Origin: SZUA-430 sp040080835
Lineage (GTDB): Bacteria; Pseudomonadota; Alphaproteobacteria; Micropepsales; Micropepsaceae
Direction: 5' to 3'
NCBI GenBank assembly: GCA_040080835.1
Contig: JBEBHP010000002.1
Span: forward strand, 124,001 to 188,000
DNA: 64,000 nt
Shown: one piece after another, positions 17,642-28,728 of the stretch
How the letters are laid out: each line of letters opens with the position of its first letter
Numbering within the stretch: position 1 is the first letter of the stretch
Program-made: the position numbers and the translations under genes
The notes under the pieces: generated by a model
What the model saw: only the letters and a program-made list of their open reading frames with translations
What the model was told of the DNA's origin: nothing
Database searches by the model: none

Positions 17642-19756
17642 ATGACCAAGATCATCGTTGACGGAAAAGAAGTCGACGTTCCCGCGGACTACACGCTGCT
17701 GCAGGCTTGCGAAGCTGCAGGTGCCGAGATCCCGCGCTTCTGTTACCACGAACGACTGTCGGTCGCCGGCAACTGCCGCATGTGCCTTGTCGAACTGAAG
17801 GGCTCGCCAAAGCCAGTGGCGTCTTGCGCCTGGGGAGTTCGCGACTGCAGGCCGGGACCAAACGGCGAAGCGCCTGAGGTGAAAACAAAGTCGCCGCTGG
17901 TTAAGAAGGCGCGCGAAGGGGTGATGGAGTTCCTGCTCATCAACCACCCGCTGGATTGCCCCATTTGTGACCAGGGCGGCGAATGTGACTTGCAGGATCA
18001 GGCGATGGCCTACGGTCACTCCAAATTCAACCGCTACGAAGAAAACAAACGTGCGGTGACCGACAAGTACATGGGACCGCTCGTCAACACGAACATGACG
18101 CGCTGCATTCAGTGCACGCGCTGCGTCCGTTTCGCAGCAGAGGTCGCGGGCGTCGACGAGATTGGTGCGACGGGTCGTGGTGAAGACATGGAAATCACAA
18201 CCTATCTCGAGCAAGCCGTATCGTCCGAGCTTTCAGGCAATGTCATCGACCTGTGCCCTGTCGGCGCGCTCACATCCAAGCCTTACCAGTTCAACGCCCG
18301 CCCGTGGGAGTTGAGCAAGACTGAATCAATCGACGTCATGGATGCTGTTGGCTCAGCCATTCGCGTTGACACGCGCGGTCGCGAGGTGATGCGTTTCCTT
18401 CCACGCGTCAATGAAGAGATCAACGAGGAATGGATATCGGACAAGACGCGCTTCGTATGGGATGGCTTGCGCCGCCAGCGTCTGGACACGCCATACCTGC
18501 GCAAGAATGGCAAACTGCAACCTGCCACATGGCAGGAGGTGTTCGCCGTCGTCGCCGATCGCGCGAAAACCACGCGGCCCGAACGCATGGCGGCAATCGT
18601 AGGTGACCTCGCAAGTGTTGAGGCCGTCAAGGCGCTGAAGGATCTGATGCTCTCTTTGGGCGTCGCAAATCTCGATTGTCGACAGGACGGTGCGAAACAG
18701 GGGCACGGACCGCGCCAGGGTTATCTTTTCAACACGACGATCGCCTGCATTGAAAGCGCCGACGCGCTTCTGCTTGTCGGTACAAACCCGCGCTGGGAAG
18801 CACCGATCATCAATGCCCGCATCCGCAAAACCTGGTTGCGCGGCGACCTCAAGATTGCTCGCATGGGACCGCGTGTGGATCTGACCTATGCAGTGACCGA
18901 ACTGGAAAACAGCCCGGCGGACCTGCTGGACATCGCGGCAGGCAAGCATGCTGCCTTTGACATGCTCAAGAATGCCAAGCGCCCGATGTTGATTCTTGGA
19001 CAAGGCGCCCTTACGAGACCTGACAGTGCCGCGATCCTGGCCGCCTGCGCGCAGATTGCACGCAACACAGGCATGATCGGCCCTTCGGGCGAAAGCGGCT
19101 GGAACGGTTTCAACATCCTCCAGACGACAGCGTCTCGTGTGGGGGCGCTCGACATCGGTTTCCTGCCGCACAAGGGCGGCAAGGATACGATCGCTATTCT
19201 GGACGCGGCCTCGCGCGGCGATATCGATTTTGTCTACCTGTTGGGTGCCGACGAAATTGACACGAAAAGACTGGGCAAGGCGTTCGTTGTTTATCAGGGC
19301 ACCCACGGCGATGCCGGCGCTCATCGCGCCGATGTAATCCTGCCTGGCGCCACCTACACTGAGCAGCACGGCACTTACGTGAACACCGAAGGTCGTGTGC
19401 AGCTGGCCAAGCGAGCAAACTTCCCGCCGGGTGACGCACGGGAAGACTGGACCATTTTGCGGGCCTTGTCCGAATTCACCGGCAAGAAGCTGCCATACGA
19501 CGACCTCAACGCACTGCGCCAGCACATGCTGAACGACGCACCCGCCTGGACCGAGCTCGACCGGGCACCGGTATGCCCCGGTGCCGAAGCGCCTGTATGG
19601 ACAAATATCGGTGTTGCCGGAACGATCACAAAGACACCTTTTGAATACGCGATACGGGACTTCTACCTGACAAATCCGGTCGCAAGGGCAAGCCAGGTCA
19701 TGGCCGAGTGCAGCGCCTTGTTTGTGAAGCCGCGCGTAGCGGCGGCGGCGGAGTAG
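17642..19756 (+). CDS. nuoG: NADH-quinone oxidoreductase subunit G
   Basis: NuoG (75-kDa) carries clusters N1b, N4 and N5. The N-terminal 2Fe-2S ferredoxin domain shows CYHERLSVAGNCRMC. The N5 region has CPICDQGGECDLQDQ and the N4 region MTRCIQCTRCVRF with the fourth Cys in LCPVGAL. The following molybdopterin-oxidoreductase-like domain lacks the CxxCxxxC set of cluster N7 found in E. coli and Thermus, as in alphaproteobacteria and mitochondria. Length 704 residues. It starts 5 bp after nuoF. Confidence 0.98.
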   Translation: MTKIIVDGKEVDVPADYTLLQACEAAGAEIPRFCYHERLSVAGNCRMCLVELKGSPKPVASCAWGVRDCRPGPNGEAPEVKTKSPLVKKAREGVMEFLLINHPLDCPICDQGGECDLQDQAMAYGHSKFNRYEENKRAVTDKYMGPLVNTNMTRCIQCTRCVRFAAEVAGVDEIGATGRGEDMEITTYLEQAVSSELSGNVIDLCPVGALTSKPYQFNARPWELSKTESIDVMDAVGSAIRVDTRGREVMRFLPRVNEEINEEWISDKTRFVWDGLRRQRLDTPYLRKNGKLQPATWQEVFAVVADRAKTTRPERMAAIVGDLASVEAVKALKDLMLSLGVANLDCRQDGAKQGHGPRQGYLFNTTIACIESADALLLVGTNPRWEAPIINARIRKTWLRGDLKIARMGPRVDLTYAVTELENSPADLLDIAAGKHAAFDMLKNAKRPMLILGQGALTRPDSAAILAACAQIARNTGMIGPSGESGWNGFNILQTTASRVGALDIGFLPHKGGKDTIAILDAASRGDIDFVYLLGADEIDTKRLGKAFVVYQGTHGDAGAHRADVILPGATYTEQHGTYVNTEGRVQLAKRANFPPGDAREDWTILRALSEFTGKKLPYDDLNALRQHMLNDAPAWTELDRAPVCPGAEAPVWTNIGVAGTITKTPFEYAIRDFYLTNPVARASQVMAECSALFVKPRVAAAAE

Positions 19757-19760
19757 GGCG

Positions 19761-20810
19761 ATGCAGGACATGATGACCTGGTGGCATGACTTCTACTGGT
19801 CGAACCACACATTGCTGGACTTCGCCGGGCTGGCAGGAATGATCCTGTTGTTCATCGTTCTGTTGCTGATAATGGTTGCCTTTATTCTGCTGTTTGACCG
19901 CAAGGTCTGGGCTGCAGTGCAGTTGCGCCGGGGTCCGAATGTTGTCGGACCTTACGGTCTGCTGCAGTCGTTTGCCGACTTGTTCAAGTTCGTCTTCAAG
20001 GAATTCGTGATGCCAGCCAGCGCCAACAAGGGCGTGTTTCTGCTGGCTCCGTTGATTACGACGACGCTTGCTCTCGGCGGATGGGCTGTTGTGCCTGTCG
20101 CAGATCGCTGGGTGTTTTCGGATATCAATGTGGGTGTTCTCTACATCTTCGCTGTCTCTTCGCTCGGCGTGTACGGCATCATCATGGGAGGCTGGGCATC
20201 GAACTCGAAGTATCCGTTCCTCGGCGCGCTGCGTTCTGCGGCACAAATGGTATCGTATGAAGTATCGATAGGCTTCGTGATCGTCACCGTCCTGCTGACT
20301 GCAGGTTCTCTGAACCTCTCGAAGATCGTGGCGGCCCAGGAAGGTGGCATCCACCACTGGTTCCTGTTCAGCCATCTGTTTCCGATGGCGATCGTATTTT
20401 TCATATCCGCCCTGGCAGAAACAAATCGGCCCCCCTTCGACTTGCCGGAGGCAGAGTCCGAGCTCGTGGCCGGCTTCATGGTCGAATATTCTTCGACACC
20501 CTATCTTCTGTTCATGCTGTCCGAGTACGTCAGCATCGTCCTGATGTGCGCCCTCATGACGATCTTTTTCCTGGGCGGTTGGCACGCACCAATTGAAATC
20601 GCGCCCTTCACATGGGTACCCGGCATCATCTGGTTTGTGATCAAGATCTGGATGATTTTCTTCATGTTCGCGATGGTCAAGGCCATTGTCCCGCGATACC
20701 GCTACGATCAGCTTATGCGTATCGGCTGGAAGTTCTTCCTGCCGATCTCGCTGTTCTGGGTCGTTCTTACTGCTGGCTATTTGATGGCCTTCGACAAGTT
20801 GCCCGGATAA
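19761..20810 (+). CDS. nuoH: NADH-quinone oxidoreductase subunit H
   Basis: NuoH (ND1) joins the membrane arm to the quinone site. The 349-residue protein has about eight membrane helices and the signatures AAVQLRRGPNVVGPYGLLQ, ETNRPPFDLPEAESELVAG and a conserved C-terminal RYDQLMRIGWK. It starts 4 bp after nuoG and ends 3 bp before nuoI. Confidence 0.98.
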   Translation: MQDMMTWWHDFYWSNHTLLDFAGLAGMILLFIVLLLIMVAFILLFDRKVWAAVQLRRGPNVVGPYGLLQSFADLFKFVFKEFVMPASANKGVFLLAPLITTTLALGGWAVVPVADRWVFSDINVGVLYIFAVSSLGVYGIIMGGWASNSKYPFLGALRSAAQMVSYEVSIGFVIVTVLLTAGSLNLSKIVAAQEGGIHHWFLFSHLFPMAIVFFISALAETNRPPFDLPEAESELVAGFMVEYSSTPYLLFMLSEYVSIVLMCALMTIFFLGGWHAPIEIAPFTWVPGIIWFVIKIWMIFFMFAMVKAIVPRYRYDQLMRIGWKFFLPISLFWVVLTAGYLMAFDKLPG

Positions 20811-20813
20811 CCA

Positions 20814-21293
20814 ATGACCCAGTTCCTTCGCACCATTTTCATGTTGGATTTCATCCAGGGTTTCATTCTCGGGATGAAGTACCTGCTCAAACCAAAAACC
20901 ACGCTGAACTATCCATTCGAAAAAGGCCCTTTGAGCCCACGTTTCCGCGGCGAGCACGCATTGCGCCGCTACGCCAACGGCGAGGAACGTTGCATCGCCT
21001 GCAAGCTTTGTGAAGCGATCTGTCCCGCACAGGCGATCACGATTGAGGCTGAACCACGCGACGACGGATCGCGCCGCACGACCCGCTACGACATCGACAT
21101 GGTCAAGTGCATCTATTGCGGCTTCTGCCAGGAGGCGTGCCCCGTGGATGCAATCGTCGAGGGGCCGAATTTCGAGTTCGCGACCGAAACCCGCGAAGAG
21201 CTTCTCTACGACAAGGCCAAACTTCTGGCCAATGGCGACCGCTGGGAACGCGAGATCGCAAGAAACCTGGAACTGGACGCGCCCTACCGATAG
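20814..21293 (+). CDS. nuoI: NADH-quinone oxidoreductase subunit I
   Basis: NuoI (TYKY) carries two 4Fe-4S clusters, N6a and N6b, between NuoG and NuoB. Both motifs are present: CIACKLCEAICPAQAI and CIYCGFCQEACPVDAI. The 159-residue length and N-terminal amphipathic segment are normal. Confidence 0.98.
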   Translation: MTQFLRTIFMLDFIQGFILGMKYLLKPKTTLNYPFEKGPLSPRFRGEHALRRYANGEERCIACKLCEAICPAQAITIEAEPRDDGSRRTTRYDIDMVKCIYCGFCQEACPVDAIVEGPNFEFATETREELLYDKAKLLANGDRWEREIARNLELDAPYR

Positions 21294-21326
21294 GGGCGAC
21301 GTCCTGCGAAACGAGGAACGACTGAC

Positions 21327-21935
21327 GTGCTGGTGGCGACAATCGCGTTTTATGTTTTTGCAGCGGTGCTGATCATATCAGCGCTGTTGGTCGTAAGTGC
21401 GCGCAACCCTGTGCACTCCGTGCTTTTCCTGATCCTTGCGTTCTTCAACGCAGCGGCTCTCTTCATTCTGTTGGGCGCAGAGTTCCTTGCGATGGTTCTG
21501 GTGGTCGTGTACGTCGGCGCGGTCGCGGTGCTGTTCCTGTTCGTGGTCATGATGCTCGATATCGACTTTGCAGAGTTGAGACAGGGCTTCCTGACCTATG
21601 CGCCGCTTGGCATGGTGATCTGTGGCGTGTTCTTCGCCGAACTCGCGGCAGTTGGCTTTGGTTGGATACTTTCGCCAAACATTGCAACAATCGCATTGCA
21701 CCCGACACCCACCAACCTCACCAACACGGAAGCACTTGGCCGCATCATCTACACGGACTACGTCCATGTCTTCCAGGGCGCAGGCATGGTCCTGCTGGTC
21801 GCCATGATCGGTGCAATCGTATTGACACTGCGCCATCGCGACGGCGTGAAGCGTCAGAGTGCTTCGGCGCAGATCGGCCGCACGCGTGAAAAGGGTGTTG
21901 AAATGCGCAAAGTTCGTCCGGGGGAGGGCCTCTGA
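21327..21935 (+). CDS. nuoJ: NADH-quinone oxidoreductase subunit J
   Basis: NuoJ (ND6) is a membrane-arm subunit of five helices. The 202-residue protein contains NPVHSVLFLILAFFNAAALF and the conserved VYVGAVAVLFLFVVMML helix. The GTG start at 21327 has GAGGAA eight bases upstream. Its stop overlaps nuoK by one base. The last 35 residues are a polar, basic tail. Confidence 0.96.
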   Translation: MLVATIAFYVFAAVLIISALLVVSARNPVHSVLFLILAFFNAAALFILLGAEFLAMVLVVVYVGAVAVLFLFVVMMLDIDFAELRQGFLTYAPLGMVICGVFFAELAAVGFGWILSPNIATIALHPTPTNLTNTEALGRIIYTDYVHVFQGAGMVLLVAMIGAIVLTLRHRDGVKRQSASAQIGRTREKGVEMRKVRPGEGL

Positions 21936-22246
21936 TGGCTGCTATCGGTCTTGGCCACTACTTGGCTGTCGCTGCCGCGCTCTTCACAATCGGCATTCTC
22001 GGCATTTTCATCAACCGCAAGAACATCATCATCATCCTGATGTCGATCGAACTGATCCTGCTGTCGGTCAACATCAACCTGGTCGCCTTCTCGTCATTCC
22101 TGGGCGACCTGACCGGACAGGTCTTCGCGCTTCTGGTTCTGACAGTTGCCGCCGCTGAAGCAGCGATCGGACTGGCCATTCTCGTCGTCTACTTCCGCAA
22201 TCGGGGCACGATTGCAGTCGAAGACGTCAACATCATGAAAGGGTAG
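21935..22246 (+). CDS. nuoK: NADH-quinone oxidoreductase subunit K
   Basis: NuoK (ND4L) is a three-helix proton-pathway subunit. The 103-residue protein has FINRKNIIIILMSIELILLSVNIN, broken by the conserved membrane Glu, and a second membrane Glu in VAAAEAAIGLAI. GGGGAGGG lies ahead of the ATG. Confidence 0.97.
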   Translation: MAAIGLGHYLAVAAALFTIGILGIFINRKNIIIILMSIELILLSVNINLVAFSSFLGDLTGQVFALLVLTVAAAEAAIGLAILVVYFRNRGTIAVEDVNIMKG

Positions 22247-22251
22247 ACGAC

Positions 22252-24206
<1,955 letters not shown>

Positions 24207-24210
<4 letters not shown>

Positions 24211-25712
24211 GCAACCTCCTTTCCATCGTCACCTTTCTGCCAATGCTGGGCGTATTGCTCATTATTGGCATGGCACCGGCCGGCAAACCTGGCGACATGC
24301 TCGCGCGCCAGATCTCGCTGTTTGCAACCGGTGTCACGTTCATCGTGTCGCTGGTGCTCTGGACGCAATTCGATCCGGCAGTTCCTGGCTTTCAGTTCGA
24401 AGAGAAGTACGCATGGCTCGGTGGCAACATCACCTACCATCTGGGCGTGGACGGCATCTCGCTGCCATTCGTGATCCTGACCGCGTTCCTGATGCCGCTC
24501 TGCATCCTGGCAAGCTGGACGTCGATCGAAACACGCGTGAAGGAATACATGGTCGCATTCCTGGTACTCGAAACGCTGATGATTGGCGTCTTTACGTCCC
24601 TGGATTTGGTGTTGTTCTACCTGTTCTTCGAAGGTGGCCTGATCCCGATGTTTCTCATCATCGGGGTTTGGGGCGGCGCACGCCGCGTCTATGCATCCTT
24701 CAAATTCTTCCTCTACACGCTCTTGGGTTCTGTCCTGATGCTGATCGCCGTGATGGCGATGTATGTGACCGCCGGCACATCAGACATTCCGGCGCTCATG
24801 GCCTACCACTTCCCGAAGGACATGCAGAACTGGTTGTGGCTGGCCTTCTTCGCATCATTTGCCGTGAAGATGCCGATGTGGCCTGTGCATACCTGGCTGC
24901 CGGACGCCCACGTTGAAGCGCCGACTGCGGGCTCGGTCATTCTGGCCGGTATCCTGCTGAAGATGGGCGGCTATGGCTTCATCCGCTTCTCACTGCCGAT
25001 GTTTCCTGACGCTTCAGTATATTTTGCGAACTTCGTGTTCGTTTTGTCGGTGATCGCGATCATCTACACTTCGCTCGTCGCCCTCATGCAGGAAGACATC
25101 AAGAAGCTGATTGCATATTCCTCTGTCGCTCACATGGGCTTCGTGACGATGGGTCTCTTCGCGCTGAACAGGCAAGGTGTCGACGGTGCAGTCGTTCAGA
25201 TGATCAGTCATGGCTTTGTGTCCGCTGCACTGTTCCTGTGTGTCGGCGTCGTCTATGACCGCATGCATACACGCGAAATCAAGGCCTATGGCGGCCTCGT
25301 GAATCGCATGCCGCTCTATGCCACCATCTTCATGGTCTTCACGATGGCCAATGTCGGTTTGCCAGGCACCAGCGGATTTGTGGGTGAGTTCCTCACCTTG
25401 GTCGGCGCCTTCAAGGCCAACACTACAGTCGCGATGTTCGCAACCTTGGGCGTGATCCTCAGTGCCTGCTACGCATTATGGCTTTATCGTCGCGTCGTAT
25501 TCGGGGTGCTCGAGAAGAAGTCGCTGATGGAAATCGAAGACCTGAACAGCCGCGAAATCTTCATACTGGCACCGCTGGTCTTTGCGACGCTGTTTTTCGG
25601 CTTCTATCCGAAGCCCATTTTCGACATGACCGGCGCATCTGTGCAGGCCACGCTTGATGGCGTTGAAGGCAAACTGACGACAGCTGAAGCTGGTGAGGGA
25701 GAACCCCGATGA
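24207..25712 (+). CDS. nuoM: NADH-quinone oxidoreductase subunit M
   Basis: NuoM (ND4) is a proton-pumping antiporter-like subunit of 501 residues. Motifs include FYLFFEGGLIPMFLIIGVWG with the key Glu, the HTWLPDAHVEAPTAGSVILA signature and EDIKKLIAYSSVAHMGFV. It overlaps both neighbours by 4 bp. Confidence 0.98.
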
Positions 25713-27169
25713 GTGGTGCTGTGGACCTCACCCGGTTTGGCGCAGACGTAGCTGCGACTCTGCCTGAAATAACGCTTGCGTGCGGCGCGATGGTTTTGCT
25801 CATGATCGGTGTGTTTGCAGGCGACAGGCGCACGAACGTCGTGACATGGGGCTGCGTCGCCTTGCTGGCCGTGGTTGGATATCTCGTGTTGATCGGTGCA
25901 GACGGCAAAGTGCTTGCGTTCTCCGGAACGATGGTGATCGACCCGTTCGCGCGCTTCCTGAAAATTCTGGTCCTTGGTGGCTCAGCCATCGCCATGCTGA
26001 TGTCCGTCGACTACCTGCGTGACGAAAAGCTCACCCGGTTTGAGTTCCCGCTGCTGGTCACCCTGTCGACGCTCGGCATGCTCATGATGATTTCGGCAAA
26101 CGATCTCATCGTGCTTTACGTGGGTCTCGAACTGCAGAGCCTTGCGCTTTACGTCTTGGCCTCATTTGCCAGGGACAATGCACGTTCGACCGAGGCGGGC
26201 CTCAAGTATTTCGTGCTGGGTGCTCTGTCGTCAGGAATGCTGCTGTATGGCGCCAGCCTGATCTATGGCTTCACGGGCGGCACCACATTTGACGGTATTG
26301 CACACTCAATAGCCGAAAGCGGGCTGCAGACGGGCGTGATGATTGGCCTCGTCTTCGTGTTGGCGGGCCTGGCCTTCAAGGTTTCGGCCGTTCCTTTCCA
26401 CATGTGGACGCCAGACGTCTACGAAGGCTCCCCGACACCCGTCACAGCGTTCTTTGCAGCGGCGCCCAAGATCGCTGCCATGGGGCTGTTCCTTCGGGTG
26501 GTGTTCGGTCCGTTTGCTGGCGCAGAATCCGCGTGGCTCCAGATCATCATGCCGGTGTCGGTTGCCTCAATGCTTCTGGGTGCGATCGCGGCCATTGGAC
26601 AGAGCAACATCAAGCGCCTGATGGCTTATTCGTCAATCAGTCATATGGGTTACGCGCTGATCGGCTTTGCAGCCGGAACCCAGGCTGGTGTCCAGGGCGT
26701 GCTGACATATCTCGTCATCTATCTCGCTATGACTGTTGGCACATTCGTTTGCATCATGCACATGCGGCGCGACGGCAAGCAGCTGGAAGACATTTCCGAG
26801 CTGGCAGGCCTGTCGCAGCGCGATCCAACAACGGCCTACCTGTTGGCAATCCTGATGTTCAGCCTGATCGGAATTCCTCCACTCGCAGGCTTCATGGGCA
26901 AATGGTACGTGTTCCTCGCGGCCGTTGAAGCAAAACTCTACGTACTCGCAGCGATCGGATTCCTGTCAAGCGTGATCGGTGCATTCTACTACCTCAGAAT
27001 CGTCAAGGTCATGTTCTTTGACCCGCCGGCTGCTGCATTCGAAAAGCCAATTGGCACCGTCAATTCAGCGCTTTTGGCATTTTCAGGCGCATTCGTTCTG
27101 CTCTTCATTGTGTCGCCACTGGCAGTGACTGACGCCGCCGGATTTGCTGCAAAGAGCCTGTTTCCGTGA
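25709..27169 (+). CDS. nuoN: NADH-quinone oxidoreductase subunit N
   Basis: NuoN (ND2) completes the membrane arm. The 486-residue protein has LYVGLELQSLALYVLASF, the FHMWTPDVYEGSPTPVTAFF signature and SNIKRLMAYSSISHMGYAL. The stop is followed after one base by the birA ATG, so birA is almost certainly on the same transcript. Confidence 0.98.
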   Translation: MSGAVDLTRFGADVAATLPEITLACGAMVLLMIGVFAGDRRTNVVTWGCVALLAVVGYLVLIGADGKVLAFSGTMVIDPFARFLKILVLGGSAIAMLMSVDYLRDEKLTRFEFPLLVTLSTLGMLMMISANDLIVLYVGLELQSLALYVLASFARDNARSTEAGLKYFVLGALSSGMLLYGASLIYGFTGGTTFDGIAHSIAESGLQTGVMIGLVFVLAGLAFKVSAVPFHMWTPDVYEGSPTPVTAFFAAAPKIAAMGLFLRVVFGPFAGAESAWLQIIMPVSVASMLLGAIAAIGQSNIKRLMAYSSISHMGYALIGFAAGTQAGVQGVLTYLVIYLAMTVGTFVCIMHMRRDGKQLEDISELAGLSQRDPTTAYLLAILMFSLIGIPPLAGFMGKWYVFLAAVEAKLYVLAAIGFLSSVIGAFYYLRIVKVMFFDPPAAAFEKPIGTVNSALLAFSGAFVLLFIVSPLAVTDAAGFAAKSLFP

Positions 27170-27170
27170 G

Positions 27171-27932
27171 ATGAAGACCTCGCATTTGCCGGCCGGTTAT
27201 GCGCACGCAGTCTTCGACGAGGTCGATTCGACGAACGAAGAAGCAAAACGCAGGGCAACGGCAGGGGAGCGTGGTCCACTATGGATTTCGGCCCAAACCC
27301 AGACGGCGGGTCGCGGCCGCAGGGGCAGGGAATGGGTGTCACCGCAGGGCAATCTGATGGCCACTCTGCTGATCGCCCCACATGCCAGCGCTGCGTCTGC
27401 AGCAGGACTGTCCCTGGTCGCAGCGCTTGCCGTTTACGATGCGGTCTCATCCTGGATCCCCGATGCTTCCATCAAGGTCAAATGGCCAAACGATGTCCTG
27501 GTGAAAGGGCGCAAGGTCTCCGGCATATTGCTGGAGACAGCGAGTTTCGCGGAAGCCGAACATCTGCCATGGTTAGCCATTGGGATCGGCATAAACCTTG
27601 TCTCTGCACCAGCGGTTGCAAACTATCCGGCAACGTTTGTTAACGATCACGCTCAGGCACCTGATGCGGCCGAGGCCCTGTCTGTGCTAGCAATGGCATG
27701 GGATCGCAGATTCCAGGTCTGGCAACGGCAAGGCATCGAGCCGATCCGTCAGGCGTGGCTCGATGCTGCAGCAGGTCTCGGCCAGGCAATAGAGGTTCGC
27801 CTGGCTCACGATAGTCTCTCTGGAACGTTTGAGACCCTGATGGCGGACGGATCACTCCTGTTGGCTCTGCCTTCGGGTGAGAAGCGTACGATCACTGCAG
27901 GCGAAGTCTTCTTTGCGCCGTCAAAAGGTTGA
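27171..27932 (+). CDS. birA: Biotin--[acetyl-CoA-carboxylase] ligase
   Basis: BirA makes biotinyl-AMP and transfers biotin to the carboxyl carrier protein. The 253-residue protein is the short type without the N-terminal DNA-binding domain, so it should not act as a repressor. Motifs: DEVDSTNEEAKRRA, the nucleotide loop TAGRGRRGREWVSPQGNL and IKVKWPNDVLV. An ATG nine codons upstream lies within nuoN; the ATG at 27171 fits the family. It overlaps nothing and ends 4 bp before coaX. Confidence 0.95.
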   Translation: MKTSHLPAGYAHAVFDEVDSTNEEAKRRATAGERGPLWISAQTQTAGRGRRGREWVSPQGNLMATLLIAPHASAASAAGLSLVAALAVYDAVSSWIPDASIKVKWPNDVLVKGRKVSGILLETASFAEAEHLPWLAIGIGINLVSAPAVANYPATFVNDHAQAPDAAEALSVLAMAWDRRFQVWQRQGIEPIRQAWLDAAAGLGQAIEVRLAHDSLSGTFETLMADGSLLLALPSGEKRTITAGEVFFAPSKG

Positions 27933-27936
27933 ATGT

Positions 27937-28728
27937 ATGCTTCTTGCAATAGATGCCGGAAATACGAATATCGTCTTTGCCGTTCATGACGGCAAGGAAG
28001 TGCGCGCGCAATTCAGGGCAGTGACAAAAGACAACCGGACTGCCGACGAATACTACGTGTGGTTGACCCAGCTCATGCAGCTTGAAGGAATACTGCCGCA
28101 CGAAATTACGGCAGCCATTATTTCAAGCGTGGTCCCGCCGTCCCTGTTCAACCTGCGCCGACTCTGTTCCAAATACTTCAAGCAGAACGCAATCGTCATC
28201 GGCGAACCTGAAGTCGACCTAGGCATCGCGATCAATGCCGACAGACCCAGGGCAGTGGGTGCCGACCGTCTCGTGAACGCGGTCGCGGGCTTCAAGGACT
28301 ATGGCGGCGATCTCATCCTGATCGACTTCGGCACAGCCACCACATTCGACATCGTGGGCACCCAGGGAAGCTATGAAGGCGGCATCATCGCACCCGGCGT
28401 GAATCTATCGATGGAGGCGTTGCATCTGGCCGCTGCACAGCTTCCAAGGATTGCAATCGAACGACCCCAGTCAGTCATCGGCAGGGACACAATTCCCGCA
28501 ATGCAGTCAGGCATCTTCTGGGGTTACATTGCCCTGGTCGAAGGCCTCGTCGCGCGCATCAAGGCTGAATACGGCAAGCCCATGAAAGTGATTGGCACCG
28601 GCGGTCTCGCGCACCTGTTTCGTCACTCGACGACCGCGATCGAAGTGGTGGATCACGATCTCACCATACGCGGCCTGCGCTATATCTATGAAAGAAACGC
28701 CTCTCTGGCGGTAAAACCGGTCGAATGA
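27937..28728 (+). CDS. coaX: Type III pantothenate kinase
   Basis: CoaX performs the first step of coenzyme A synthesis, phosphorylating pantothenate; the type III enzyme belongs to the ASKHA fold. Motifs: LLAIDAGNTNIVFAV (phosphate 1), GADRLVNAVAGF and LIDFGTATTFDIV. 263 residues. The ATG at 27937 gives the standard start. Its stop overlaps the RNase J ATG (ATGA). Confidence 0.96.
   Translation: MLLAIDAGNTNIVFAVHDGKEVRAQFRAVTKDNRTADEYYVWLTQLMQLEGILPHEITAAIISSVVPPSLFNLRRLCSKYFKQNAIVIGEPEVDLGIAINADRPRAVGADRLVNAVAGFKDYGGDLILIDFGTATTFDIVGTQGSYEGGIIAPGVNLSMEALHLAAAQLPRIAIERPQSVIGRDTIPAMQSGIFWGYIALVEGLVARIKAEYGKPMKVIGTGGLAHLFRHSTTAIEVVDHDLTIRGLRYIYERNASLAVKPVE

Noticed and set aside
18353..19771. 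472-codon minus-strand frame over nuoG
   Set aside because: Shadow of nuoG; composition biased to Arg, Cys and His, no domain.
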